Positions 14,573-23,513 of a stretch of 36,871 nucleotides of DNA are shown one piece after another (positions within the stretch are counted from its first letter, which is position 1; every line of letters begins with the position of its first letter). Below the pieces are notes generated by a model that saw only the letters and a program-made list of their open reading frames with translations, did not search any database and had not been told where the DNA came from. The DNA comes from Gemmatimonadales bacterium (lineage in GTDB: Bacteria; Gemmatimonadota; Gemmatimonadetes; Gemmatimonadales; GWC2-71-9). The stretch covers positions 1 through 36,871 of the forward strand of contig DATAOI010000059.1 of NCBI GenBank assembly GCA_036265815.1, given 5' to 3'. Both the position numbers and the translations under genes were made by a program.

Positions 14573-16033
14573 CTACCGCCGACGATAGGTCTCGAAGAAG
14601 CCGCTCCCGCTGTCGGCCACGGCCCGCCCCCCCACCTCTCCGTCCAATCGGAACCGGCCGCGCATCTGCAGGAAATATCGTCGGAACGAGCTCGCCGCCA
14701 TGTCGCTCGCGAGGGCGTGATCGACGTCGACCCGGAGTCGAACGGTATCGGGGCCGCGTGTCGCCAGGAGATGAAAACGAGTCGGAGCGGTGCTTCCGGC
14801 GACCCCAGCGGCCGGCAGTGCTCCCCGGTAATCGATCCCCTCGAACCGCAACACCTGCTGCACGCCGAGGGAGTCGACCAGGCTCAGAAAAAACGGCGAG
14901 GTGACCGGCGCGTCCCCCGCGCCGGCCCGCTCCGGGCCGTACACGCCGCCATAGAGTAGGCTCAGGCTGGTCCCGCGAGCGGCGCCCCATTCCCAGGTCA
15001 CGTCGCGCCACACCCCCCAGTTGTGGTCGTGATATGCCGGCGCGTCGCGCAGGTCGACACAATGCGCGCCCAGGCAGATCCTGCCGCTGGCGGATGCCGC
15101 CAGCGCCGGGACCACGTAGCCCGACACGAACGCCCGGTCGCGGAGCTCGACCGGCGGGAAGTAGCGATTGGGAAGTGGCTGGAGATGCAGATCCATCCGC
15201 AGGGCATCGACCTGGCCCCGGGCGCGCACGGCGAGCAGGTAGCTACCGTCCCGCTGGCGAACCGAGCTTCCGCCGATGGTCACGTCCGCGCCGGCAGTGT
15301 CGAAGCTGACGCCCGCGGCGTGCGCCTCGACCGTGAACCGCTCGGAACGTCCATCTCGGGCATGGTGGGTGACCAGCACACGGCCACCCCAGCGGCCGTC
15401 CGGTACCTCGCCCCCTACCAGGTACGTGAGATGCCACCACTCCTTCGGCGAGGTCAGCAGGTTGAAGTAGTGCCACTCGCCCCAGGCAGAATCGGGGTGA
15501 GGGGGAAGGTGAAAATGATCCAGCTCGTCGTAGAGCTGTTGCGGGGTCGGGTGGACGTAGGCGGAATCGGCGGGGGAGTCCTCCCAGCGGCCCTGCAGCA
15601 CGTCGAGTCCCGCTCCGAGCGCGCGCGTCCGGCTGGGGATCTCGCCGCCGGCGCGGACCGGAAGCGGACGGCAGGGTGCTGCCATCGGGCAGAGGTAGAG
15701 CAGCTTCCCCTCGATGGCGGGGGCGACGGTGCGCACCAGTGCGGCGTGCCTCGGGCCGCCGAGGGCCTGGCGGGTGAGGAATCGGGCTCGGTCGATCCCG
15801 AAATACATGGCGCCGAGCCCCCCGGTGCGCATCGCCTCGATGTCGATCCCCTGGGGGAGCACGGTCACCTCGCCACCCCCGACCAGCGATACATCGCGCG
15901 CCTGCTCCAGCATGGCCTCGCCCACCGAGAGCAGCACGACCATGACCCCCACGCCGAGGCTGAAGCCGAGCAGCAGGAACAAGGTGCGGAGCTTCCGGAC
16001 CCAGAGGTGGCGGAAGGCCAGCGTGAGGAGCAT
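14573..16033 (-). CDS. FtsX-permease N-terminal half fused to AttH/CrtC-like domain
   Basis: The product has 486 residues in two parts. Residues 1 to ~140 look like the start of a MacB/FtsX permease: [23 protein letters not shown], a first membrane helix, then GGGEVTVLPQGIDIEAMRTG as in the periplasmic domain. No further membrane helices follow. From ~160 on it is an AttH/CrtC-type (lipocalin-like hydratase superfamily) domain, with WGEWHYFNL, the hallmark YHDHNWG (334-340), WEWG, and an end typical of the family. The start overlaps the ATPase stop in TGATG. AttH-like proteins are the secreted partner in attEFGH operons. Here the domain is tethered to the membrane by a permease fragment. Confidence 0.82.
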   Translation of the reverse strand: MLLTLAFRHLWVRKLRTLFLLLGFSLGVGVMVVLLSVGEAMLEQARDVSLVGGGEVTVLPQGIDIEAMRTGGLGAMYFGIDRARFLTRQALGGPRHAALVRTVAPAIEGKLLYLCPMAAPCRPLPVRAGGEIPSRTRALGAGLDVLQGRWEDSPADSAYVHPTPQQLYDELDHFHLPPHPDSAWGEWHYFNLLTSPKEWWHLTYLVGGEVPDGRWGGRVLVTHHARDGRSERFTVEAHAAGVSFDTAGADVTIGGSSVRQRDGSYLLAVRARGQVDALRMDLHLQPLPNRYFPPVELRDRAFVSGYVVPALAASASGRICLGAHCVDLRDAPAYHDHNWGVWRDVTWEWGAARGTSLSLLYGGVYGPERAGAGDAPVTSPFFLSLVDSLGVQQVLRFEGIDYRGALPAAGVAGSTAPTRFHLLATRGPDTVRLRVDVDHALASDMAASSFRRYFLQMRGRFRLDGEVGGRAVADSGSGFFETYRRR

Positions 16034-16728
16034 CAGTCGCAGATGCTCCCATCGATCATGTGAACCACTCGCCGAGCCTCGCCCGCCAGGCGGTCGTCGT
16101 GGGTCACGACCACCAGGGTTGTGCCATCCGCGTTCAGTCGGCGGAAGAGATCGAGAATGCCTTGTCCGGTGGCCGCGTCGAGCTCGCCGGTCGGCTCGTC
16201 CGCCAGCACCATGACGGGCCGGTTGGCCAGCGCCCGAGCGATGGCGACGCGTTGCATCTCGCCGCCGGAGAGCTGGGTCGCGCGGTGTCCGGCCCGCTGC
16301 GCCAGCCCAACGTAGGCGAGCAGCTCGAGCGCCCGCGCGCGCCGCTCCGGCCCCTGCACCCCCGCTTCGGCCATCGGCAGCTCCACGTTTTCCCGTGCCG
16401 TGAGGACCGGGAGCAGATGGAAGCGCTGGAAGATGAAGCCGAGCCGGGTGAGCCGGAGCCGGGTGAGCTGATGATCGGAGAGGCCTTCCAACCGGGTCCC
16501 CAGGAGCTCGACCGTGCCGGCGGACGGGGTGTCGATCCCGCCGATGAGCTGAAGCAGCGTGGATTTGCCGCTGCCGGACGGCCCCACGACGGCGACGTAC
16601 TCGCCGGCATCGATCCTGAGCGACACGCCCCGGAGCGCATGCACCGTCTCGCCATTCATGGGATAGTCTTTGCGAAGCTCGCGGGCGAGGAGAATGGGGG
16701 CGGCACGACCCGCGTCCGGCGCGCTCAC
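16033..16728 (-). CDS. ABC-transporter ATPase, LolD/MacB type
   Basis: The 231-residue ATPase has Walker [10 protein letters not shown] (49-57), [23 protein letters not shown] containing the Q-loop, signature [15 protein letters not shown], Walker [14 protein letters not shown] and switch VTHD. The pattern is that of LolD/MacB/FtsE export ATPases, which work by mechanotransmission with FtsX-type permeases. It overlaps permease 2 by 4 nt and the AttH fusion gene by one base. It would power the Att-like complex encoded by these four genes. Confidence 0.93.
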   Translation of the reverse strand: MSAPDAGRAAPILLARELRKDYPMNGETVHALRGVSLRIDAGEYVAVVGPSGSGKSTLLQLIGGIDTPSAGTVELLGTRLEGLSDHQLTRLRLTRLGFIFQRFHLLPVLTARENVELPMAEAGVQGPERRARALELLAYVGLAQRAGHRATQLSGGEMQRVAIARALANRPVMVLADEPTGELDAATGQGILDLFRRLNADGTTLVVVTHDDRLAGEARRVVHMIDGSICD

Positions 16729-17918
16729 GTCGCCTCTTCCCGGAGCGTCCGCGCGATCGGCGTCCGCGCGGCGAGCCAGGCCGGATAGAGCCCCGCGAGC
16801 GACCCGGTCAGGAGGAGCACGATGGCCGCGGTGCGCAGGGTATCGAACCGGGGCACGAAGAAGGAGAATGCGGCGGGTAACCCAGGAAAGCTGGTGAGAA
16901 TGGCGTCGAGCCGCCGGGCGGTGAGCAGGCCCAGCAGGATTCCCAGGGCGGCTCCGACCACCGTCAGGACCGTCCCCTCCGCGAGCACCTGACGCACCAC
17001 CGTCCCGCGGCTCACGCCGATCGCGCGGAGGGTGGCAATCTCGCCCAGCCGCTCGTGCACGGTGATGGTCATGAGGGTGGCGATGAGCAGCACGGTCACG
17101 ATCACGCTCATCGAGCCCAGGATGTAGGAAAGCTGCCGGAAATACACCAGCCGCCGCTTGAACTGTACGACCAGGTCGGCCACGCTGTTGACCTCGAGGC
17201 GTGGAAAGCGTTCCCGAAGTCGTGCGGCGACTCGGGGCACCGCGGCGTCGTCCCGCACCTTCACCACCAGCAGTGACGCCCGGTCTTCCGACTCCTCGCG
17301 GGCGAGACGCTGCATCAGGGGGAGCACGGTGCCCACCGATGGCTGTCCTCGGTAATCGTAGAGCCAGCGTACCACGCCGCGGACCACCAGCCGGCGGCCC
17401 ACCGATGCCGTGACCACCTGGGGATCGAGTCGGCCGACCAGCGTGACGGTGTCGCCCACCCCCGCCCCGAGGCGCTCGGCGGCGGCCGGGCTCAGCAGAA
17501 TTCCGCTGGTGTCTCCTGGAGTGAGATCCCGGCCGGCGCTCAGGCGGTAGAGTCCCTGAGCCGCCGGGTCGATGCCGTAGCCGAACAGAGTGACGAGCGA
17601 ATCAGGGAGCCGGCCGTAGATCGAGGTCCCCAGCACCGGACCGGCCGATGCGATCGCCGGGTCCGAGCGGAGCGCGGCGACGATCTCGGTGGCGTGAGAC
17701 AGCGTCGCCTCGGTGTCGAAGGGGAGGGTGCCCTTGGGGGTGAGCCGGATCTGATAGCCGCGGCCAAGCAGGAGATCGGTAAAGGACTTGTCGATGCCGC
17801 CGCTCAACATGACCATGTCGAGCAGCATGGCGGCAGCCACCGCGATCCCGGCCAGCGAGAGCCCGCTCCGGAGCGGCTGCCGCGTGAGGCTGCGGAGCCC
17901 CCACATGAGGCTCCTCAT
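16725..17918 (-). CDS. Complete FtsX/MacB-type ABC permease
   Basis: The 397-residue permease has the standard layout. TM1 lies at about residues 17-38 (LSLAGIAVAAAMLLDMVML), with a periplasmic domain at about 40-270. Three C-terminal helices follow, with the loop EIATLRAIGVSRGTVVRQ, typical of FtsX cytoplasmic loops. The C-terminus is ARTLREEAT. It starts within an ATGA overlap with permease 1 and ends overlapping the ATPase by 4 nt. It would pair with one other permease subunit in the complex. Confidence 0.9.
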   Translation of the reverse strand: MRSLMWGLRSLTRQPLRSGLSLAGIAVAAAMLLDMVMLSGGIDKSFTDLLLGRGYQIRLTPKGTLPFDTEATLSHATEIVAALRSDPAIASAGPVLGTSIYGRLPDSLVTLFGYGIDPAAQGLYRLSAGRDLTPGDTSGILLSPAAAERLGAGVGDTVTLVGRLDPQVVTASVGRRLVVRGVVRWLYDYRGQPSVGTVLPLMQRLAREESEDRASLLVVKVRDDAAVPRVAARLRERFPRLEVNSVADLVVQFKRRLVYFRQLSYILGSMSVIVTVLLIATLMTITVHERLGEIATLRAIGVSRGTVVRQVLAEGTVLTVVGAALGILLGLLTARRLDAILTSFPGLPAAFSFFVPRFDTLRTAAIVLLLTGSLAGLYPAWLAARTPIARTLREEAT

Positions 17919-18763
17919 CCGCGTCCCCAGAGGACCATCGGCCGGGTGCGGACCAGCCGCCAGGCGGCCACCGCGCCGGCCGCCAGTCCGAGCCCGAGAG
18001 ACAGTGCCACGCTGAAGACCACGATGGTGGGGGTGATGAGGGAGAAGGTCAGCGCGGTGTCGAAGAACCTGCGGTAGTACGCATTGGTGGCCAGACCCGC
18101 GCCCAGGGCGAGCAGCGTACCCAGCCCCGACCCCAGGACCGCTACCAGCGCGGCCTCCAGCACCAGCGCGCCGAAGATGGTCCGCCGCCGCACGCCGACG
18201 AACCGCATGACCGCGGCGTCCATCCGCCGCTCCTCCACCTTGAGCAGCATGATGCAGAGGAGGAAAACCGCGCTGGCCACGATGGTGATGACGGCGATGG
18301 CGCGATGGAAGCGACTCACCACCAGAAAGGTCTGGGAGGACTCGGAGGCGATCGCGTCCGACCGATAGACCTGGTAGCCGAAGGCGTTCCGCTGCAGCTG
18401 GGCCACCGCGGTGTCGGCGGATACACCGGGCACGAGACCCAGGCCGAAGCGGTCTACCTGGTCGGGAGCGCCGAGCAGGGCCGCGAGCTCGGGCAGGTGC
18501 AGGCGGACGTGCCGGTCGCGCTTGGTCACGTCGGCCGGGTCGGGTCGCGGCTCGTAGATGGCGGTGACCAGCGCCAATCCGCCCATCGAGTCCGGCGCGG
18601 TGCCCAGGCGAACCGTGTCCCCGACGGCGAGACCGAGCTCCTGAGCAAGGCGGCGCTGCAGCGCGATGCCGGAGGAGATCTGAGCGCGCAGACTGCCCGA
18701 TCCCAGGAGGAGAACCATTCCGGCGAGACACCCCGCCTGCCGCAACCGAATCCCGAATTTCAT
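17915..18763 (-). CDS. FtsX-type permease lacking its N-terminal half
   Basis: The 282-residue protein has the periplasmic part and three C-terminal helices of an FtsX permease (VEERRMDAAVMRFVGVRRRTIFGALV is the typical loop). It lacks the canonical TM1 and the first ~130 residues. Instead it opens with a signal-peptide-like stretch ending SGSLRAQ, and goes straight into SGIALQRRLAQELGLAVGDTVRLGT, normally found far into the periplasmic domain. The missing half corresponds to the N-terminus of the AttH fusion at the other end of the operon. It is the first gene of the operon and has TATCTT 6 nt before the ATG. Confidence 0.82.
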   Translation of the reverse strand: MKFGIRLRQAGCLAGMVLLLGSGSLRAQISSGIALQRRLAQELGLAVGDTVRLGTAPDSMGGLALVTAIYEPRPDPADVTKRDRHVRLHLPELAALLGAPDQVDRFGLGLVPGVSADTAVAQLQRNAFGYQVYRSDAIASESSQTFLVVSRFHRAIAVITIVASAVFLLCIMLLKVEERRMDAAVMRFVGVRRRTIFGALVLEAALVAVLGSGLGTLLALGAGLATNAYYRRFFDTALTFSLITPTIVVFSVALSLGLGLAAGAVAAWRLVRTRPMVLWGRG

Positions 18764-18769
18764 GCCGGC

Positions 18770-18775
18770 AAGATA
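18770..18775 (-). promoter_or_regulatory. Candidate -10 element of the Att-like operon
   Basis: TATCTT on the minus strand is followed by GCCGGC and the ATG at 18763. No Shine-Dalgarno is present. It is identical to the mutY hexamer. A leaderless start is possible. Confidence 0.35.
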
Positions 18776-18828
18776 CCACGCCCCGGAGACGCACCTCCCC
18801 CGTCAGGATCGCCCGAGGGCCGGCCTGA

Positions 18829-20187
18829 TCAGGCCAGCCAGGCCCGGAAGGTGCCGATCAGCAGCCAGGCATTGAGACCGATGATCGCCGCCGCCACGGC
18901 CCACGCGCCGGCGGCGAGCACCGGGTGGTTGACGAACTGGCCCATCTTGGACCGCTGGCCGGTGAAGTAGACCAGCGGGACCACCGCGAACGAGAGCTGC
19001 AGGCTCAAGATGACCTGGCTCAGAATGAGCAGCGCGCCCGCTCCCTTCTCGCCGTAGAGAATGGTGACGATGATGGCGGGAATGATCGCGATCAGCCGGG
19101 TGATCAGCCGCCGAAGCCAGGCCGGCAGCCGGATATTGAGAAATCCCTCCATCACGATCTGCCCCGCCAGTGTGCCGGTGATCGTCGAGTTCTGCCCCGA
19201 GGCGAGCAGTGCCACGGCGAAGAGCGTGCTGGCGATGGTGGTGCCCAGGAGCGGCGCCAGCAGCCGGTAGGCATCCCCGATCTCCGCCACCTCCTGGTGC
19301 CCGCTCTGGTGGAAGGTGGCGGCGGCCAGCATCAGGATGGCGGCGTTGATGAAGAAGGCGAACAGGAGCGCCACCGTGGAATCGAGGGTGGCGAACCGGA
19401 TCGCCTCCCGCTTGGACGAGTCGTCGGGCAGCACCTTCCGGGTCTGCACGATGGAAGAATGCAGGTAGAGATTGTGCGGCATGACGGTGGCGCCCAGAAT
19501 GCCGATGGCGATATAGAGCATCGCCGGATTGCTCACGATGCCGGTCGTGGGCACCAAGCCGCGCACCACCGCGCCGAGCTCCGGCCGGGCCATCAGCAGC
19601 TCGATCCCGAAGCAGAGGCCGATGGTGGCCACCAGCACGATCACCAGCGCCTCGAGGTAGCGGAACCCGCGATGCTGCAACAGCAGGATCAGCAGGACGT
19701 CCAGTGCCGTCAGGCACACGCCCCACACCAGCGGAATCCCCAGCAACAGATTGAGGGCGATGGCCGACCCGATGACCTCGGCGAGATCGCAGGCGGCGAT
19801 GGCGATCTCGCAGAGCACCCAGAGGATGAAGCTCACCGGCCGGGAATAGTGGTCGCGGCAGGCCTGGGCCAGGTCCCGCCCGGTGACGATGCCGAGCTTG
19901 AGGGCGAGCGCCTGCAGCAGAATCGCCATCAGATTGGAGATCAGGATGACGCTCAGCAGGGTGTACCCGAAGCGGGCGCCGCCGGCGAGATCGGTGGCCC
20001 AGTTGCCCGGGTCCATGTAGCCCACCGCCACCATGTAGCCGGGACCGGCAAAGGCCAGTGCCTTCCGCCAGAAGGAGACCCCACGGGGCACCTGGACCGT
20101 GTGGTACGACTCCGGCAGGCTCGGCAGCGTGCGGGGGAAGCGCCAGCCGGAGATCTGCTCCATCGGAGGGGTCGACGCGGCGCTCAT
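18829..20187 (-). CDS. mntH: Nramp-family manganese transporter
   Basis: The 452-residue, roughly 11-helix transporter imports Mn2+ (and possibly Fe2+) by proton symport. The Nramp signature DPGN is at residues 59-62 in [11 protein letters not shown], and the second metal site is the MPHN in [14 protein letters not shown]. The N-terminal cytosolic tail is about 45 residues. The start overlaps the regulator stop (ATGA), so it is co-transcribed and translationally coupled with its likely repressor. The 65-bp gap to the downstream operon contains a short palindrome (GGCCTGATCAGGCC at its stop), possibly a weak terminator. Confidence 0.95.
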   Translation of the reverse strand: MSAASTPPMEQISGWRFPRTLPSLPESYHTVQVPRGVSFWRKALAFAGPGYMVAVGYMDPGNWATDLAGGARFGYTLLSVILISNLMAILLQALALKLGIVTGRDLAQACRDHYSRPVSFILWVLCEIAIAACDLAEVIGSAIALNLLLGIPLVWGVCLTALDVLLILLLQHRGFRYLEALVIVLVATIGLCFGIELLMARPELGAVVRGLVPTTGIVSNPAMLYIAIGILGATVMPHNLYLHSSIVQTRKVLPDDSSKREAIRFATLDSTVALLFAFFINAAILMLAAATFHQSGHQEVAEIGDAYRLLAPLLGTTIASTLFAVALLASGQNSTITGTLAGQIVMEGFLNIRLPAWLRRLITRLIAIIPAIIVTILYGEKGAGALLILSQVILSLQLSFAVVPLVYFTGQRSKMGQFVNHPVLAAGAWAVAAAIIGLNAWLLIGTFRAWLA

Positions 20188-20870
20188 CGGTCGACCTCGC
20201 GGACGCAGAGGAGCACCTGGGCCAGCTCCTGCCCGATCACGTGAGACTCGCCGCCCGCGTCGAGCGTCACCGGACCGCCGAACGGCTGGCGGTCGAGCAG
20301 GGTCACGACGACACCGGGCCGAAGGCCCAGCGAGGCGAGATAGCGGAGCCGCTCAGGCTCGCTCTCGTCCACCCGGCGGATCTCGACGATCTGGCCGACC
20401 TCGAGCTCTGAAAGTGGAGTGCAGAGGGGCTCGTGAATCGAACCGTCCGCCTCGGGAATGGGGTCGCCGTGAGGATCGGTCGTGGGATGGCCCAGCGCAG
20501 CCGCCATCCGCTCCACCAGCTGATCGCTGACCGCGTGCTCCAGCCGCTCCGCCTCCTGGTGAACCGTGTCCCAGGGGTAGTCGAGGAACTGGACCAGGTA
20601 TGCCTCGATCAGTCGATGGCGCCGCACCATCCGCAGGGCGGCCCGGCGGCCTTCCGGGGTGAGCTGCACTCCCTTGTAGGGCGCGTGCTCCAGCAGTCCC
20701 AGCTCGGACAGCCGCTTGACCATGCCGCTGACCGAGGGGGCGGAGAGCTCGAGCAGATGGGCGATCTCGCTGGTCGAGGCCGGGCGGCCTTCGGGCGAGA
20801 GCCGGTAGATGGCCTTGAGGTAGTCCTCGACGGAGCGAGTCAGCGATTCGGCGGCGGCGGCAGGAGACAT
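20184..20870 (-). CDS. mntR: DtxR/MntR-type metal-dependent repressor
   Basis: The 228-residue regulator has an N-terminal winged helix (about 10-75) with [22 protein letters not shown]. The DtxR dimerisation/metal-binding domain (about 76-145) has [33 protein letters not shown]-terminal SH3/FeoA-like domain follows (about 155-228: [26 protein letters not shown]). With metal bound it would repress its own operon. The neighbouring mntH argues for Mn rather than Fe sensing. The operator at 20882-20897 lies in its promoter. Confidence 0.93.
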   Translation of the reverse strand: MSPAAAAESLTRSVEDYLKAIYRLSPEGRPASTSEIAHLLELSAPSVSGMVKRLSELGLLEHAPYKGVQLTPEGRRAALRMVRRHRLIEAYLVQFLDYPWDTVHQEAERLEHAVSDQLVERMAAALGHPTTDPHGDPIPEADGSIHEPLCTPLSELEVGQIVEIRRVDESEPERLRYLASLGLRPGVVVTLLDRQPFGGPVTLDAGGESHVIGQELAQVLLCVREVDR

Positions 20871-20881
20871 GACCGATATGG

Positions 20882-20897
20882 TTTAGGTTGCCCTAAA
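20882..20897. promoter_or_regulatory. Palindromic MntR/DtxR operator
   Basis: TTTAGG-TTGC-CCTAAA is a perfect 6-bp inverted repeat with a 4-bp centre, 11 bp upstream of the mntR ATG. It resembles the TTAGG-containing boxes of the DtxR/MntR family. On the minus strand, TTGACG at 20924-20919 could be the -35, which would place the box over the -10/start region. Confidence 0.75.
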
Positions 20898-20947
20898 CTT
20901 GTAGTATGATCGGCCTAACGTCAAGGTTTCGAGCCGCGAATCCGCGG

Positions 20948-21538
20948 TCACCCGCCGAGATGCCGCAGCAACCCGCTGAGCACCCGCTCGGTCAGTCCCC
21001 AGACGATGGCGTCGTCGAGCTGATAGGCGTCGACTTCCCGGCTCTCGCCCCGGATCTCCAGCCGAACCGGATGGCGGGTTCCCGGATGGAGCAGCCGATC
21101 CAGCTCGACCCAGCGGGCGCCGGCCACCTCGGGGTTGAGCGTGAGTGGAAGCTGAGCGTGGAGCAGGAAGACGCAGGGGCGGATCGCGATCGGCGGCAGG
21201 ACCGGAGTGCGGGGGACCACGTCATCGAGGACGCCGAGCAGCTGGCCGCGTGAGAGCGGGAGGCCGACCTCCTCGCTGGTCTCCCGGATGGCGGTGGCGA
21301 CGAGGTCATCGTCGCCCGGCTCCCGGCGGCCGCCGGGAAGCGCCATGTGACCGGACCACGGGTCACCCACTCGCTCAGCGCGACGGATGAGGAGAACGGC
21401 GTCGGGGGCGGGCTTCAGCACCACTGCCACCGCTGCCCAGCGCAGGGCTTCGGCGTCGGGATCGGTCCACGGCCGGTGGGAGGCGAGGCGGTCCCGCAAC
21501 CGGTCGAGGCGGGGCGTCAGTGGTTGTGGGTATGACAT
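20948..21538 (-). CDS. NUDIX hydrolase, CoA pyrophosphatase type
   Basis: The 196-residue NUDIX protein has a box of the NUDT7/CoA-pyrophosphatase form, GGRREPGDDDL...ATAIRETSEEVGL, where the spacing between Gly and Arg is one residue longer than in the classical NUDIX box. VLLIRRAERVGDPWSGHMALPGG just before it is also typical. It would cleave CoA to phosphopantetheine and 3',5'-ADP. It overlaps the FmdB gene by 22 nt. The mntR promoter lies behind its 3' end. Confidence 0.88.
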   Translation of the reverse strand: MSYPQPLTPRLDRLRDRLASHRPWTDPDAEALRWAAVAVVLKPAPDAVLLIRRAERVGDPWSGHMALPGGRREPGDDDLVATAIRETSEEVGLPLSRGQLLGVLDDVVPRTPVLPPIAIRPCVFLLHAQLPLTLNPEVAGARWVELDRLLHPGTRHPVRLEIRGESREVDAYQLDDAIVWGLTERVLSGLLRHLGG

Positions 21539-21741
21539 CCGCCGCCGCAGCACCCGCCTCCCGGCGGGGGACCGAGGCGACTGTAGTCGGCGCGTGGCGT
21601 TCCGCTGGCGGGACGGGCCGTCAGGGACATCAGGCGCTCCAGCGTGCGGCCCTGGCACTCGGGACACGCCACCTCAGTGTCCGAGCGCACCAGTTGCTCG
21701 AATTCGGTTCCGCAGGCGCAGCGGTAGGTATAGATGGGCAT
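21517..21741 (-). CDS. FmdB-type zinc-ribbon protein with Cys/His tail
   Basis: The 74-residue protein has an N-terminal FmdB/CxxC_CxxC zinc ribbon: YTYRCACGTEFEQLVRS with C8 and C10, then CPEC (C26, C29). The C-terminus is PPPGGGCCGGGCHTHNH, with three Cys and three His in the last eleven residues, which may bind a second metal. FmdB proteins are putative regulators. The 3' end overlaps the NUDIX start by 22 nt. Confidence 0.9.
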   Translation of the reverse strand: MPIYTYRCACGTEFEQLVRSDTEVACPECQGRTLERLMSLTARPASGTPRADYSRLGPPPGGGCCGGGCHTHNH

Positions 21742-21772
21742 AAAGGGAGATTCGCCGGTCCCGCGCGAAGGG

Positions 21773-22657
21773 TCAAGGTGTGGCGACGCCGGCGAGGCCG
21801 GTGAGCCGTTCGCTCGCGTCCCACAGCCGTCGCGCCAGTGCCTCGTCGTATGACGCGGGCGAGCTGCGGCCGACACGGCGTCCGTCGAAATACGTTCCGG
21901 TGACCCGCTCCACCTCGGGCGACGCGGCGAGATGGACGATGGCGGTCGCCGCTTTCTCCGGGCTGGCGCCGAAGGTCCGGGCCAGGGCTCCGCCGACAAC
22001 GGGGACGTTCATGTAGTCGGACAGGAGCTTGGTGCCGATCACACCGGGATGGACGCAGTTGACGGTGACACCGGTGCCTTCCAGCCGGCGTGCCAGTTCG
22101 TAGGTGAACAGGATGTTGGCCAGCTTGGTACGGCCGTACACCCGGACCGGATCGTAGCGCCGCTCGCTCTGCAGATCGTTGAGGTCGAGCGTGCCACCCT
22201 GATGCGCCCCCGAGGACAGGTTGACGATTCGGGATGGAGCGCCGGCCTCCAGGCGGTCCAGCAGGAGCCGGGTGATCAGGAAGTAGGCGAGGTGGTTCAC
22301 CGCGAACTGGTGCTCGAGTCCATCGACCGTGACCTCGCGCTGGCGGACGATGACACCCGCGTTGTTGATCAGCACGTGGATCTGCGCATGCCGCTCGCGG
22401 ATGACGGCGGCGGCCGCTCGGACCGACGACTGGATCGAGAGATCGGCGGTTACCACCTCCGGCAGGGGCGCCCGCGTGTCACCGGCAATCGCTTCGGCAA
22501 CCGCCTCGCCGTCCTCGGCCCGGCGGCAGATCAGCACCAGAGTGGCGCCCAGCACCCCGAGCTGTTCGGCCACGGCCCGGCCGATGCCCCGGCTGGCGCC
22601 GGTGACGACGCAGACGCGCCCGGTGAGGTCCGCCAGCGGGGCCGTGGTGCTTCGCAT
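21773..22657 (-). CDS. Short-chain dehydrogenase/reductase (retinol dehydrogenase-like)
   Basis: The 294-residue Rossmann SDR has the cofactor motif TGASRGIG (19-26), NNAG in the middle, a catalytic Ser in VNLSSGAHQGG, and YGRTK as the YxxxK pair. HPGVIGTKL follows, as in the retinol dehydrogenase-like subfamily. An Arg after the motif (CRRAEDG) suggests NADP(H). The substrate is unknown. It follows the alpha/beta hydrolase by 2 nt. Confidence 0.92.
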   Translation of the reverse strand: MRSTTAPLADLTGRVCVVTGASRGIGRAVAEQLGVLGATLVLICRRAEDGEAVAEAIAGDTRAPLPEVVTADLSIQSSVRAAAAVIRERHAQIHVLINNAGVIVRQREVTVDGLEHQFAVNHLAYFLITRLLLDRLEAGAPSRIVNLSSGAHQGGTLDLNDLQSERRYDPVRVYGRTKLANILFTYELARRLEGTGVTVNCVHPGVIGTKLLSDYMNVPVVGGALARTFGASPEKAATAIVHLAASPEVERVTGTYFDGRRVGRSSPASYDEALARRLWDASERLTGLAGVATP

Positions 22658-22659
22658 CG

Positions 22660-23496
22660 TCAGCCCAGCTCCGCGGAGAAGGCGGCCACGCTCGCCTCGA
22701 CGGCGCGCTCGAGCTCGGGGGTGCTGCCCTTCCAGGGGTGGGCCGCGCCGAAGGTATGGCCGGCGTGCTCGATTCGGAGGAGGCGGCTGCTGCCCCCGGG
22801 CGCCGCGGCGGCCAGCCGTTCGCCCTCCTCGAGCGGGACCGATTCGTCGCTGGCCCCGTGCACGATCAGCCAGGGCACGCCGACACGCGAGGCGGCCATG
22901 GAGATGTCCAGCGCGGCGTGGTTGCACTCGATATCGTCGAGCACGTCCGGGTAGAGCGGGAGCACCTGGCCGGTTCGCGCATTCCGCACCTCCTTGACTC
23001 CCGCGTCGCGCCACTCGGCGCGCTCGGAGGCCGGCCAGCGATCGACGGTTGAGATGGCGGACCAGGTGACCAGGGCCTCGATCCGGGGATCCCGTGCGGT
23101 GTGCAGCACGGCAACCCCGCCGCCGCGAGAGTGGCCCAGCAGGCCCAGACACGAAGGCGGCGCCACACCCAGCTCTCCCCGCATCACGGCCTCCACCACC
23201 CGGCCCAGATCGGTGAGCTCGGCGGTAAAGGTGTTGTGCGCGAACTGCTCCGGAAGAGAGAACTCACCGACGTCATCCACTCCGCTGCCGCTCAGGTTGA
23301 AGGTGACGGCCGTGAATCCGGCGCGGGCGAGCCGCTCGGCCAGGGGAGGAAACATGCCCCAATCCTTGAATCCCTTGAAGCCGTGGACCACCACCACCGC
23401 GGGACGGGGCGATTCGCGTCCACCGCCGCGCACATCCACTAGAATGTCGCCCAGTGCGCCGTCCAGCCGGTGCTTGGTGAGGGTCGCGGTGGCCAT
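22660..23496 (-). CDS. Alpha/beta hydrolase (dienelactone hydrolase-like)
   Basis: The 278-residue alpha/beta hydrolase has VVVVHGFKGFKDWG (oxyanion region), the nucleophile S123 in GHSRGG, the acid Asp in HGASDESVP and the catalytic His in EHAGHTFG. The family resembles bacterial peptidase S9-like or dienelactone-hydrolase-like esterases. It is co-transcribed with the SDR, 2 nt away, and begins 17 nt after the LD-carboxypeptidase. Confidence 0.88.
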   Translation of the reverse strand: MATATLTKHRLDGALGDILVDVRGGGRESPRPAVVVVHGFKGFKDWGMFPPLAERLARAGFTAVTFNLSGSGVDDVGEFSLPEQFAHNTFTAELTDLGRVVEAVMRGELGVAPPSCLGLLGHSRGGGVAVLHTARDPRIEALVTWSAISTVDRWPASERAEWRDAGVKEVRNARTGQVLPLYPDVLDDIECNHAALDISMAASRVGVPWLIVHGASDESVPLEEGERLAAAAPGGSSRLLRIEHAGHTFGAAHPWKGSTPELERAVEASVAAFSAELG

Positions 23497-23513
23497 GCTA
23501 CAAGCTACACGGT

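Noticed and set aside
18822-18835. Palindrome GGCCTGATCAGGCC as a strong terminator
   Set aside because: Only a 5-bp stem with a 4-nt loop, no T-run, and it overlaps the mntH stop; at best weak.
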